A stretch of 64,000 bases of DNA from Platerodrilus igneus (taxonomy: Eukaryota; Arthropoda; Insecta; Coleoptera; Lycidae), in the NCBI GenBank assembly GCA_036346225.1, contig JARFIW010001469.1, forward strand, positions 13,734,001-13,798,000, read 5' to 3'. The notes beneath the pieces were generated by a model. The model was not told the DNA's origin. It did not search any database and worked only from the letters and a program-made list of their open reading frames with translations. Shown here one piece after another: positions 11,986-22,559 of this stretch. The translations under genes were made by a program, and so were the position numbers. Position 1 is the first letter of the stretch, and every line of letters starts with the position of its first letter.

Positions 11986-12497
11986 TGCTATATCGTGTCT
12001 CCTTCTCTATCGCATGGAGTAGCGCGTGCAGTGCGTCTCTCTCGCCCCGCGCGCTCACGGACTTGTATAACTTTAAAACGCGACAACCCTAACAATTGCC
12101 AAGCTTTGCTAAGGCAACCCTATACTACGTTATTCGCAATAAAATTTGCTATTTTTTCATTATAAAATTTTCAGAATGTCGATGAGGGTGTAGTACATGT
12201 ACAGCCTCACCTGCTCATACCTGGCTACCCGACAGTTATGCCAGGAAAAAAGGTAGGCAACCTAGCTTTGTCATACTCTCTATATACTTTGCTTCCAATT
12301 GGAGCTAAGATATTTAGGAATATGGGTAACAGGAAGTAGTGAAAAAAAATTAATTAAACAAATATTCATTAACAGTAGCCATGCCAGGATATTAAGCGGC
12401 AACCGTTTGAAAATTTGATTATTATGGCATTACCTTTAATAAGAAATTTGATTCACCTGGAATGTTTATGAGGGTAGGTCGGGCAGGTCGGGATCTT
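11986..12497 (-). repeat. Right terminal inverted repeat of the 5 kb transposon
   Basis: 512 bp, reverse complement of 7479-7994 with few substitutions and small indels. The outer end reads GGTCGGGCAGGTCGGGATCTT; the inner end stops at the ATATCGTGTCTCC block. The match ends abruptly inside 11985. Confidence 0.9.
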
Positions 12498-12764
12498 AGA
12501 CTACAAACAGAACAGCGCAATTAAGCTTCCACACAACTGTTCTGAAAGTATTTTTAGAGTGTCTTCACCGACTCATCATTACTTCTGGAACCCGACTGCC
12601 TGCCGCTACTATCTACCTTTCACTTTGTTAAAGACACCAAGTCACCCCTCCACCACACTTTCATACGTGCTTATTGCTAACGGTTTTTGATATGCATCTT
12701 ACAAATATCTTAGCAAATTTACAAAATTAAGTATAATATTACAATTAAAAAAAAATTAATTAAG
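12498..12764. other. Short AT-rich spacer, nothing recognised
   Basis: No open frame or repeat match found between the transposon end and the Penelope fragment. Confidence 0.5.
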
Positions 12765-12910
12765 TTGCATTACATGGTAAGCGAATGCTGATTTATCTGC
12801 TTTGTTCAAATATTCTTTTATTCGTACCTTCAATGGTCTGCAAGTTCTGTCAATATAGGTGGCCTGACATTCTGCACAATTTAATCTATGTAGCAATTCG
12901 CATCAGATTT
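12765..12910 (-). pseudogene. GIY-YIG endonuclease fragment of a Penelope-like element
   Basis: The minus strand encodes LNCAECQATYIDRTCRPLKV followed by RIKEYLNKADKSAFAYHVM. This matches the GIY-YIG endonuclease of Penelope-like retroelements: a CxxC pair, the TYIGxT core (here TYIDRT, so the glycine is substituted), the arginine-containing R-I-K-E segment and the S-A-x-H tail. The reverse transcriptase that should precede it is not seen; Polinton-like sequence occurs upstream instead. It is a small 3' relic. Confidence 0.6.
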
Positions 12911-13189
12911 GAATCTAATTAAAATCAATTCCTGCGGAATATTAACAATAGCTTCTTGTAATATTTGAAAAAACCTGAAAATGGTTTCAAGCGGTATTGC
13001 ACATACAAGACGTACATCTTTAAATATTGATTTAGAGTTACAGCCAGTGTGTGCAACGGGCTTTGTTTCTGATTCTTACGTTATCCCGGGGATTTGACAC
13101 ACGTCGACTATTTGATTGTTCCCCAACTTGTTCTATATTTCTTCAAACAGAAAGTAGGGAGCATTTCTAGTACACTCGTATGTATGCTT

Positions 13190-13440
13190 TAACAGGATCA
13201 GTTATTCTATAGACACCCTTAATAAATATAAAACCTTTGTTCGGGTAAGTGACGTGTGTTATCACCGTTTTGAATCTTTATAGAAATCCGATCATTGCTT
13301 TCAGCGTTTAATGTAAATGGTGGATATGTATTATATTCTACTTTTGTGATAGTTTCATCTAATTTGTAATTTCTAAATACATCTAATTTAGCTACATCTT
13401 CGTATTCGAGCCTTCCGAGTTTAATGTTGCTCTCGCTGTA
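13190..13440 (-). pseudogene. Polinton major-capsid-type protein, N-terminal fragment
   Basis: The minus strand reads VFRNYKLDETITKVEYNTY, then a segment with SNDRISIKIQ and LPEQRFYIY, before a stop. This resembles the N-terminus of a capsid-type protein shared by insect Polinton/Maverick elements, where a short lead is followed by a beta-rich domain. It directly follows the penton-like gene in the same orientation. Only about 75 residues survive, so the assignment is by resemblance and gene order. Confidence 0.4.
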
Positions 13441-14030
13441 GGAGCTTCAAATACGTTTATTTCGACCATCCATCATTTATAACTTTCAATTCCAAGGATT
13501 TCAAAAACCGGATTTCTTCTACTGTACGTCTCTTGACGACATGATTTGGTGCGTTCTTCAGATTATACCCGGGTGGTACAGAAAAACTGAATTCGAAAAT
13601 ACCGAGAAACAGAGCATTATTCCTAAAAAATCCTGTCGTGATATTGGTTTCCACAAAAATGTTTGAACCCGAGATTATGTTCACTTGCTGATCAGCAAAG
13701 GTGTTTGCAGATAGTTTGCGGTTGGTAAATTCTAAATGCTTCCAATACTGTTCTTACGACTTGCTCCAAAATCTATTGGACACTGCTTCGTATAGAACAC
13801 TCTAAGATGTTATTTTTAGCACTTAGGTTCAAAAAATTATCAAACTTCCTGTTAATGTCTGGAACCATACTGAGCCATTATTTAAACATACCCTGTACAT
13901 ATACTTTTATTTCATCTAATTCGTAGAAACCCGGTTCCATAATTATTTGATGTTGTTCAGAAATATCATAGTATAAAACATTATTCCTAGAGTGCACGTT
14001 TTGCACCGTGCTACACGTGCACTGTTTCAC
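13441..14030 (-). pseudogene. Polinton minor-capsid (penton-like) protein, broken
   Basis: Broken minus-strand frames contain EPGFYELDEIKVYV near 13900, the FLNLSAKNNILECSI block, a region reading VNIISGSNIFVETNI, and an EFSFSVPPGYNL stretch followed by a conserved C-terminal strand pattern (13457-13684 is open). This order matches a jelly-roll-like protein found next to the protease in insect Polintons and interpreted in the literature as the minor capsid/penton component. Stops and at least two frameshifts make it non-functional. Confidence 0.5.
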
Positions 14031-14089
14031 TAAGCCCAATGCATCCTGCCTCAATTTAATTGATGGGAAATGGTTCCTGTTGGCAAAAC

Positions 14090-14290
14090 GTTACCGTATC
14101 CAAATACGCTCACAGTTTTAACCACTTTCACTAAGAAAGTTTTGCACTAAATGTCCACAATTATACGTGTTATAAGATTGTTCTGGCACACTGTTATAAT
14201 AAATTTTGCAACATCAGAAATAACTGTTAATCTCTTCTGGCGGTTCCGTATCCCCAAAGGAATCGTAGTATAATACAATATTTTCACGTT
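14090..14290 (-). pseudogene. Adenain-type cysteine protease fragment of a Polinton
   Basis: The minus strand translates as ENIVLYYDSFGDTEPPEEI and, after a break, YNTYNCGHLVQNFL. The YYDSFG block and the catalytic NCGHL cysteine segment are the signature of the adenovirus-type (C5) processing protease carried by Polinton/Maverick elements. The histidine part upstream is not identified. It lies between a capsid-associated protein and the penton-like gene, as expected for a Polinton morphogenesis block. Confidence 0.6.
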
Positions 14291-14429
14291 TTTGGTATCC
14301 TATCTAGTGAATATCTGGTCCTTTTGTCGTATCCAAATTAACGACACCTGATTTGTGGTTTGTGGATACGCGGTGTAATCTTCTTTAACTAATCTCTGGA
14401 ATAGACACCGTAAAATGTGAAATGTTTGA

Positions 14430-14900
14430 TGCGTGTTTTGGTGACAACTCTCCAGGGTAACTTTAGTTCTTTGATACCTTTTTACAACTGTCATGCCTTT
14501 GGTTGTGAGGTTTTAAAAATAATGCAGCACCTTTCTTGTAGGGCTTCAAAAACAACCCAATCCTCCTTTTTCCGACTGCGATTGCATCCATTAATTTATT
14601 GTGTCGTTCACTCTCCTTTAATTGTTCACTTGCAGTTCTTGCATCGTTTACTGTTTTTGCAATTCATGCAGCACCACCTGTTGGTGTATCTAAGACACGT
14701 AGTTCGGCAAATATCGGAATCAATGGTAGGAAACCTCCTTTTTGTAGAACAGGTATTGTGTGCCGGATTTTAATCCTCTTTCTACCTCCATCAGGTTTCA
14801 CAATTCTTTTAACCACATGAATACCGACTTCGTGTAACTTTTTCAAATTTTTGGATCCGACTCGATCAATTGCTAATTGTATTTTCTTTATAAAACTCTC
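14430..14900 (-). pseudogene. Polinton small virion-associated protein (pX/pVI-like), broken
   Basis: The minus strand contains FKESFIKKIQLAIDRVG near 14900, an open stretch (14664-14846) ending in GGFLPLIPIFAELRVL with a glycine/alanine-rich continuation, an NDARTASEQLKESERHNKLM helix, then LFLKPYKKGAA. A basic N-terminus, a central hydrophobic segment and a terminal KPYKKG motif are typical of a small protein in insect Polintons. Its function in this group is not established; membrane interaction is an inference from the hydrophobic segment. Confidence 0.5.
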
Positions 14901-14929
14901 TTTAAAATTTATTTTATTTTCTTATTACT

Positions 14930-15145
14930 CATGCCTAGTTCTTTCTTCTAAAATTTGATTTGCTCGGTGCCTGGCCGAGAGATTGTCTGGGTACTTTGAG
15001 TATACAATGTCGTGATCTCTGCAAAAACGGTCCAAGTTTAGATTTAATTGCGGTAAATCATCGGGAGCAGTCATTATTTTAAACTTTAATGTTTTGTAGA
15101 GAACTTCGATAGCTAGAGCAAGGGGCTGGCCATTGTAGTTAAATT
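14930..15145 (-). pseudogene. PLA2-like domain fragment associated with the Polinton
   Basis: The minus strand reads LNLNLDRFCRDHDIVYSKYP followed by NLSARHRANQIL. The CRDHDIVYSK core is the catalytic His-Asp signature of the parvovirus-type phospholipase A2 domain, preceded by a degenerate glycine loop region (YNGQPL). Such domains occur in densovirus capsid proteins and in some Polinton proteins. The fragment is short and stops soon after the motif. Confidence 0.5.
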
Positions 15146-16085
15146 TACGCGAAAACGGTAGATATGCATAAGATACAATTCAGAAATGACAAATGAAGGT
15201 CGTACTTACCTACGTTCCAGTACTGGTACACACTGTAAGTAAGGTAGAGAGTTTAAGGAAGGAAAGAATTCAGGAATTGTCGGGAAACTTTAAACACTTC
15301 ACCAGACTGACCCGTATGGTAACGTACTTGAATAAGCGCTCGAGCGATACTACTTTAAGGTTAAGCAGTGAATCTAGATTGTGCCTACAGTCATAAGTGG
15401 GGAAATAGATGGAATGGAATGGCAGGCGTGAACATGTTTAACTAACTCGATGATATTCGTAAACTGAATTCCTACATTCATATCCTTCGTAGTTATATTA
15501 AATGCAAGACATGCGCAGTTAAGTTTGGCTACTGGCGCATCTGTGAGGGAGGGGGATTTAAAAATACGTGTAATTACAGGAAAAATCAGTTTAAATTATG
15601 TTATCGTGAGTTTTCCAAGTTTATTATTAAACCACAAGTTTTTAAAAAATATAAAGCTGTTAATATCTACCATCTTGCCCTCATTCAACTATGCTGGGTA
15701 AAACCATTTGGAACATTCTAACAAATACCGATGATTACATAGTTTTGGAAATTCATTCACAAACAAGTTTAGACAGAAAAATGAACGTTCTAGGACATTG
15801 TAACAAAGACGAGTAATTATCAGACTAATCCTTTTTTGGTAATTAAAATACACTTGACCTCAAATTGAAACACCTAGTTATTCATATTCATGTTTTGTCA
15901 AGAAAACAACGATTCTAGAACTTTTTATTGGCGAGACCGTGACTATATAAACCTTTGACAGCTCATTAATTCTCATAGTATCTTCAACAGTTTCTTCCAC
16001 ACCTTAAAACTATCTTTCGGTTCTAACCTATAAAAATTAATTAATTGTAATATTTCAATTTTTTACTTTAAAATTGCTAATACTT
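15146..16085. promoter_or_regulatory. Spacer with a possible promoter before the plus-strand Polinton frame
   Basis: No gene is recognised. Near 15943-15950 the sequence CTATATAAACC looks like a TATA box about 150 bp upstream of the plus-strand coding fragment at 16090. Divergent arrangement with the minus-strand capsid genes would fit a promoter here, but it is only a motif match. Confidence 0.3.
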
Positions 16086-16535
16086 TAATTTTAATAAAAA
16101 TATGGAACTCGCAAATTTTTTGCATGCAGTGCCTGCAACGCTATTTTGACCCGAAAAAATAATATTCAACGCCGTCAACATCAAACGTTAAGCGTTCAAC
16201 CAACTTACTACGTGCTGAACCATTAGTAAAACGAGCAAGAGTAGATGTCAAGAGATGTAAGGTGTGCAATGTAGATAGTTCTAAATAGAACTCATCGTAT
16301 CACCAACGCGTATAAGCTCGTTGTAAGTCGCGAGGAAGGTAGTGGTAACGTGGTGCAGATCGCATCCGCATTTAGGTCGTACCGAGTGCGTAACACTGTT
16401 AACGTTAACACGGTTCAACATTTTTTGATGGATGCCGAGCAGCATTTTGTACATTTAGTAGGTATTGCAAAACCATACAGCTGCGAAAATCATTTGTAAG
16501 TTGTATGGACTGTACACTAAGATGTCTCTCGTGTC
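16086..16535 (+). pseudogene. Possible Polinton DNA polymerase N-terminus (zinc finger plus lead domain), degenerate
   Basis: Frames on plus show a Cys-Cys motif with downstream histidines (FACSACN... QRRQHQ near 16110-16180), then AYKLVVSREEGSGNVVQIAS, a region reading SYRVRNTVNVNTVQHFLMDA, and CKLYGLYTKM. The last two resemble the conserved lead segment and 'LxGxYI' element upstream of the protein-primed DNA polymerase in insect Polintons. Similarity is weak and several breaks occur; it could be another Polinton gene. Confidence 0.35.
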
Positions 16536-18019
16536 TGAGGTTTGTTTATATTTTAAAAACCAAGTTCGAGGAGTTTGTAACAAGTTTATTTTCCAGCAGT
16601 ATTTTGATGGATATTTGTGCTATTATTTTGGAGTGAGGCTAGTTCAAGCCTTATATCTTTGCACATTTTTAAATAATAATAAATTTTACGATTTTGTTAA
16701 CCTTTGGTATTTAATACCTGCTGTTTTAATCTAACTTAAGCTTCAAAACTGGGAGCATCATTTGAAGTTGTGCGGTGACAAAAAATTTCATTTAGAAGTG
16801 TCATTGTAAGACTTCCCTTCTTCGATAAGTAGAACTATCGTTATAACGGTTATCAAGCAATTGAATACGTGGGCTGTTGGTCCGGAAAGTCGGGTTAGAT
16901 AAGCAGCATGGCCCTGAACAATTATGTTTGCGCCGTGTGAGAAAAAAGAATGGGAAAAAGTAGTAAAAACGTCATGCTAGTACATTCCTGTCAACGCTTT
17001 TTCGAGAGTTAAATGTATTAAACAAGATGTTAAAAATATAGGCATCAGAATTACATGCAATTGGGTAACGTGGATACATGTGGAAATTTGTTAAATTTAA
17101 CATAATTATTGAAGTTAGGTGGTTTAGGAAAATTACAACATGATTCACGGTGTTATAAAAAAACTTTAAGTTTCATAAAACGTTCCGGAAATTTCTGGAA
17201 AGGAAATTCATCGAGAGGTAAATCATCTGGTATGTTGTTTGTTTTATACAGATGTTTGAGTCGTGACAACATCTGGATTACAAAGCAGGTAAGTGTTTTT
17301 GTTTTAGTCGACTTAGAAATTTTCAAACTACGCTATGCTGTTTGACCTTATAATATCATCATGATTGTGAAGAAAACTTTGTAGACTTATTTTTATTTTT
17401 AATAAGTGCAGATAAAAAATTATAGAGACCAGTGTACATTAAGGGTAAACTTTTAGAAGTAAAAAATTTAAACTATCGAGCTAGGAAAATAATAATTATT
17501 CAGGTTCAGGAAACTAAGTTATTTCATTTTAGATCATAGTTGGTAATTATAATATTCTCAAGTTTAAAAATTCGCTGGTCACTGATCAGATTAAATATGC
17601 TTAATTGAAACTCATACATGAAAGAGAAAGTTAATTAAAATTAATATCTAATGTGAAGTCTATCGTAGTACTACCCAAGACTAATTAAAATATTGTTAGT
17701 ATATCATTAGCCATTCTTCAAATTTAAGTTTAAATATTAATAAGAAGCATGATGTAGGAAATAACAACACTAAGTCTAATTTTTTATGATGTACTCTTGT
17801 TGAGAAAATTATTGTATATAGATATTTTTGCTAACTGGTATTTAAGAGAATAGAACTTTATTTTGGCCACGTCTATGATTATTATTTGGAATGAGGTGAG
17901 ATTTGGTTATTAGTATTTATAAATTTTTTTGAGATAATTAACAGAACGCACAAACGGTGCTAGTATTGGTTTTTTTTTAATTATGGGAGTAGCAGTGCAT
18001 CTTTATCAGCAATATTGAG

Positions 18020-18020
<1 letters not shown>
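16536..18020. other. AT-rich stretch without recognisable gene
   Basis: Short open frames (16465-16734, 17109-17345) are Phe/Tyr/Leu-rich and look random. Parts may be further decayed Polinton, but no motif supports this. Confidence 0.45.

Positions 18021-18021
<1 letters not shown>

Positions 18022-18053
<32 letters not shown>
18022..18053. repeat. (TA)n microsatellite
   Basis: Uninterrupted TA dinucleotide run of about 32 bp. Confidence 0.95.
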
Positions 18054-18057
<4 letters not shown>

Positions 18058-18326
18058 TAATGACAATCTTCTACTAGAATGATTTTTACACCCTATAGAG
18101 AGCGCTCCATTTTGTTATTTTAATTTGTGACCTTGCCATTTCAATTCTGGTGGTGTTTACCTATATATATGTATTTCTGCATTAACAACTTTTAATACCT
18201 TTGAAAAAGGCAAAAACCTTTGCCGAAACGTAAGGTCTTAATTAAATGTTGTGCTAAATACAATATTGCATTTTGATTTGAACTACATCATCCCAATTTT
18301 TCATCAATAAAAATAATTTATAAAAC

Positions 18327-18329
<3 letters not shown>
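18054..18329 (+). repeat. Penelope-like terminal sequence with a short hairpin, between two (TA)n tracts
   Basis: The segment contains TTTGAAAAAGGCAAAAACC then TTTGCCGAAACGTAAGG (18200-18238). A GGCAAA/TTTGCC stem followed by GAAACGT is the type of ending I associate with Penelope-like and related retroelement termini in arthropods. There is no coding capacity and the assignment is tentative. Confidence 0.35.

Positions 18330-18374
<45 letters not shown>
18330..18374. repeat. (TA)n microsatellite
   Basis: TA run of about 45 bp that abuts the 5' side of the repeat element at 18375. Confidence 0.95.
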
Positions 18375-18375
<1 letters not shown>

Positions 18376-19914
18376 CTCATATTTAGACCAGGTTAGAAAA
18401 GGAAAGAGAAAATGCGTCAAGCAAAGACACATATTGTAAAAGGGCGGGATTTAAGCAACGTCAAGGGGTTGCGATTGGTTAAAAATAGGATGCATATATC
18501 AGAGGTAGAACAACAATTTCTGTATAAAAGTAATTAGTTTTTCTCGGACAACTTTGCGGGCCGTGTTGAAATTTTCTGAGATCTCAATGGGGTGAGGACT
18601 AAATTCATAAAATCGACGTGCAGGCTACAGACTGGGAACGTAGAAGGAGGAATTCGTTGGAATTACCGTTTTAGGGAACAAAGCGACGTGTCGGCTATTC
18701 GCTATATATACAGGCGGGAATATGTGTTTCGCTCTCTTAGACTCTTAGACTTTCGACGATTCGATGCGTTAAAAGCTCGTGCATCCGCGACTTGATATTA
18801 AACAGTGCATTTTAGTTTGATTAAATAATTTAAAGTGTGCTAGTATATTTTAGTGACTCAAAATAGTTGGTTATTTTACGTGCTAACATGAATGTACTTC
18901 AGTGCACTTAGATACAAGGTAATAAAAGTTTATTATCACGGTACCAATTAGTAAAATTTACAACGACAAATGTATACCCAAAAGTAGGCAGTTTTGGCGT
19001 ATATTGGTAATATTGGTAAAAGGAAGTATGAATTTCTTTGCTATTTTGCGGGGTGTTAATGACTAAATGGTTCGTAAATGTGTCTGCATCCACTGAACCA
19101 GAGGCAGATATACACAGATGAGTTCCGGAAAAGCCTAGAAACAACTTTAAATTAATGGTGATGGAGAACATTTTTAAAGCGTTGACAACTTGAAGCTGTA
19201 AATAGAATCCGGTTGGAATGGTGTGATTTACAAAAGGGACGATTACACTGAAGCTACGAGGACAATAACCTTCAGGTAAATTGTACTATTTTGTTTGACA
19301 TTTTTGTGTGTATTGAATGACTTTATAATTGATTTACTTTAAATGGACATTAGTGGAATTTTTCTAACCATAAAATTTTAATTTTAAGATGAAATTTGCT
19401 TGTTTAAGTAAAAGGGTATTTTGTTTTGATGTTCGGGAATAGGATGAAACTTTGGGTAGGTCTTTGAGCTCAATTAGACAAACCTGGTTAATTAACGTAA
19501 AGGGTGGTAGATGCTCCTTTATACTCAGACTCCGGTCTGCTTATCTTGTTATATTAATTAGTAGGCATCCAACAAGGACTTTAATTTTGGATGCACAGTA
19601 AAATGATAATAAAATTAATCCGGAAATTCTGTTTAAAACTGAATTTTATGTTCAAATTTAATTTGAAAATTTAATGTATTCTGAATATTGATGTAAATAG
19701 AGTTAACGTTGATGTTTGTGGTAGGAATGTGTTGTTTAATTTTTATGATTGAGAATGGAAGTTATCTAGAAGAGCAGCCGAGGCGATTAACAGAAGGAAT
19801 CAACGGACCAGGTGATTTAAAAGGTTTCACAGCATTCTTGACGCCCAAACTGTGGGGCTCGAATGTTTTTTTTTTAAAGGGCCAGTACCTAGAGATATGA
19901 GAAGATTCACAGCA
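18375..19914 (+). repeat. TA-flanked repeat element, copy A
   Basis: A 1.5 kb noncoding unit bounded on both sides by (TA)n. It is largely matched, in inverted orientation, by 35243-37280 (copy B): shared blocks include ACTCATATTTAGACCAGG at the start, GGGCGGGATTTAAGCAACGT (~18440) and GCATCCAACAAGGACTTTAA (~19565). Near its end it carries the family module: GAGCAGCCGAGGCG at 19772-19785 and CACAGCAATATATA at 19908. No open reading frame of note is present, so it would be non-autonomous. Confidence 0.7.
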
Positions 19915-19936
19915 ATATATATATATATATATATAT
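19915..19936. repeat. (TA)n microsatellite at the end of copy A
   Basis: Short TA run directly continuing the CACAGCAATATA terminus. Confidence 0.9.
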
Positions 19937-20524
19937 TGGTATAGAGGTATTGGGCTTAGGTTTCCACATTCGTTTTATACAAAGGGACTAAGGATAGTCT
20001 TTTATTGTATTCAAAAATTCCGTGGCGCCATATTCACTTTATTTTTGGTCGTAATTCAAACCCGACCCAAACTCATGATCTACCCAGAGCAAATCACTCT
20101 ACTAGCCGTTTAGCCTTTAGAGGTTTCCTTACTCATGAGCCGTTTCCCATCGAAACTAACCTCGGGCTTCTTACATCAACAAAAAATCCTTGTTAATTAC
20201 CCTTGTGTCCTTCAGTTGGCAAGGAATATAAACTTACAGACACCCATTTTGAGGGCTACAAGTTTCAGCATCGAAACTCTGGGTACTCTACTGATATTCC
20301 TAATCATTAAAATTACGGCTACAAATAATTTAAAGCTTATTTATTAGGATTATCAATATTTTCAAAACATGGTGAACAAAAAAAACCGTTTATCCGGACA
20401 TGACTTGCAAGAGGTGCTCTCTTTCTTCGCTCTGAATTTTGCTTGCTTTCTGCCTGATGCAGTTACCATTTTTTGTAACAGTGTTTACAATTTCTTCCAT
20501 CCGTGTTTGTACAATTCCAGTTAG
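19937..20524. other. No gene recognised
   Basis: Short hydrophobic frames only. A stretch near 20050-20080 (reverse: GGGTTTGAATTACG) faintly resembles a tRNA B box but no cloverleaf can be built. Confidence 0.4.
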
Positions 20525-21700
20525 CGGACTAGAAAAACGGGCTGAAGAAATACTGGGAGAAGATCAATTTAGGTTCAAGAAAAACAGGGAACACGCGGGG
20601 CCATTTCAGCTTTTAGGGTAATAATCAAAAAAACGATAGAAAAAGGAGAAAGCGTGTATATATGCCTTGTAGTTATGGAAAAAACATGCGACAATATAAA
20701 ATGGAAAAGAATGTTTAAAATATCAAAAATATGAAAATTCATTTATAAGAATAGCTTTTAGAAAGAGCAAGCAGCAATAATAGAATTATAGCAGGAAGAT
20801 ATAGAAGTAAATATTAGGAAAGTTGTGAAACAAAGGTGTGGGTTTTTCCTAATAATTTTCAACTTGTATATCAAACAGACAATAAATACACCAAATGCAG
20901 AAAGACACTTGAATTTACTATGCAGGGACCAAGGATTAATATGTTCAGATTCACGGACGATATAGCGGCATTAGCATGCAACAGATAAGAGTTAGAAGTA
21001 GCTCTTAATGAACTGTAAACAGACTAACAGAGGCATACGGTTTGAAAATCAACAAAAGATTACACTAAGATACTAATATGTAAAAGAGGGAAAAGTGAGT
21101 CAAAAACCAGAATACAAATAGGAAACCAGAATTTACAAGAGGTGAAGAATTTCTGCTACCTAGGAAACCAAACAACGCAATATGGGAAAAGTTCAGAAAA
21201 TATAAGACAAATATTAGCATAAGACCGTGCTGCATTTAAACAGGAAAAACAACTCTGTAATCCAAGGCAACAAACATGGACAAGCAGAAAAAGCTGTTGA
21301 AATCATACTTGTGGCACACTACACTATACGGTTCTAAAACAATGAATAGTAGGAGAAGCGGATAGGAAAAAATAAATGCCTTTAAAATGTGGTGCTTCAG
21401 ACGTATGGTAAATATATCGTGGACAAAGAGAGTTAAGCACAAAAAGGCACTAGAAATTGTAGGGGAATGAGAATATGTGCAAATCAGTAGGACATAAGAG
21501 GCATAGGATGATAGAGCGCATTCTATGGCATGAGGGTATAGTGCGGGATATGTTATAAACAGAGAAAAGAAAAAGCAGAGGTGGAAGTAGAGTTAGATTA
21601 GGCTATTGCACGCAGATGGTAAAAGATGTAGACTGTGAGGATTTCAGGAAAATGTAAAGATTAGCTCAAAATAGAAAACAAGGTTCGCGCCCAACCAGTT
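20525..21700 (+). pseudogene. LINE reverse transcriptase relic (same family as 50228-52199)
   Basis: Heavily broken frames follow the order of the better-preserved LINE at 50228-52199: RAEEILGEDQFRFKKNR (20545-20595; compare LGEDQYGFRKDRGTR), IIKKTIEKGESVYICLV (20620-20670), a degraded active-site region near 20960, then a C-terminal part with VEVELD, MVKDVDCED and RLAQNRKQG near 21600-21685. The 3' end carries CCAGTTTCATGATTGAAAAC and an imperfect GATGATAATGATAATG tail, typical of this LINE family. Many stops show it is old. Confidence 0.65.
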
Positions 21701-21806
21701 TCATGATTGAAAACCTGCTGATGATAATGATAATGTTTACAATTTTTTCTAAACGCCCTAAAACAGTTCCAAAGGTAGTTAAAAGTAATTATAGTGAGTA
21801 ATAGTA

Positions 21807-22521
21807 CGAAAGGTGCTCGATATGTATCGGAAATAAGTGACAAAAACAGAACTTAAGCTGCGAAAACTTTTTTACTGTTTTTCAAAATATTTTCCACGGT
21901 GATTGATACACTTTTGCATACGCTGGAACCAATTTTCATAGCATTTTTTCCATTTCATTTTTTAAGCGATTGTAAAATTATGTGGGATGCAAATCGCACA
22001 TAGCTTTTTCACAGCTAAATGTTCATGTAATATCGAATGTATACTTGTCATACTAATGCCTAAGAATGCCTGAATCTCACGATTAGTCACATGACGATCT
22101 TGCATTATCAATTTGCGCACAGCATCTATGTTTTCTGGTACAGCAGCCGATTTTTGACGACCTATAAATTCATCCGCTAGGGACCAACGACCACGATTGA
22201 ATTCACTATACCAACGATATACAGTGGTTTTAGTTGTAGCTTCTTCTCCAAAAATCGAAATAGATTAATGCAAGCACTATTGTGTAGATAATTCACGTCG
22301 GAAATTGTAAAAATCATCGCTCGAAAATGTTCACGGGTTAATTCCATTTTTTGGCCGAGACGAAATTTTCAACTCAATCAAAACAGAACAAATAATGTTC
22401 ATATGGCAAAATGTTATAAGTATGTTTACTGTCAAAAATGTCAAACCTTAGGTTAGAAACGTCAGATCGCACCTAGCAACACTAGTGTTGTCAGTTGACG
22501 ATATATATTGAGCACCCTACG
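21807..22521 (-). mobile_element. Mariner-family element, internally deleted (715 bp)
   Basis: Terminal inverted repeats of ~23 bp, CGAAAGGTGCTCGATATGTAT on the left and CGTAGGGTGCTCAATATATAT on the reversed right, are flanked by the mariner TA target duplication (21805-21806 and 22522-22523). Inside is a minus-strand transposase remnant. A full mariner is about 1.3 kb, so about half is missing. It resembles a deletion derivative that could have been mobilised by a full-length relative. Confidence 0.85.
21872..22347 (-). pseudogene. Mariner transposase pseudogene lacking the DDD catalytic core
   Basis: Translation from the ATG at 22347 (MELTREHFRAMIFYNFRREL) gives the N-terminal paired-type DNA-binding region: ATTKTTVYRWYSEFNRGR, NIDAVRKLIMQDRHVT, ISMTSIHSILHEHLAVKKL. 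After PHNFTIA a stop occurs and the reading jumps to the C-terminal piece CYENWFQRMQKCINHRGKYF. The whole catalytic DD(34)D region that normally lies between is absent. Two single-base breaks also lie in the N-terminal part. The sequence resembles the irritans-type mariners. It cannot catalyse transposition. Confidence 0.85.
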
Positions 22522-22559
22522 TATGACTTACCGTTGTGTTATACCACTATTGACGCTTT

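Larger units (their letters stand above)
7479..12497 (+). mobile_element. 5.0 kb DNA transposon with ~515 bp terminal inverted repeats
   Basis: The two ends are long, near-identical inverted copies (7479-7994 and 11986-12497) ending in AAGATCCC(A/G)ACCTGCCCG. Between them lies one plus-strand gene with an intron, transposase-like and rich in frameshifts. The inverted repeats differ at scattered positions and by small indels, so the copy is not fresh. No convincing target duplication is seen: the left flank is ...aatagtac and the right flank agactaca. The encoded protein belongs to an uncharacterised family seen in many insect and cnidarian genomes; I cannot place it in a named superfamily by eye. 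Confidence 0.8.

Noticed and set aside
20040..20090. tRNA-like B box
   Set aside because: Only a partial B box match; no A box at the right distance and no cloverleaf.
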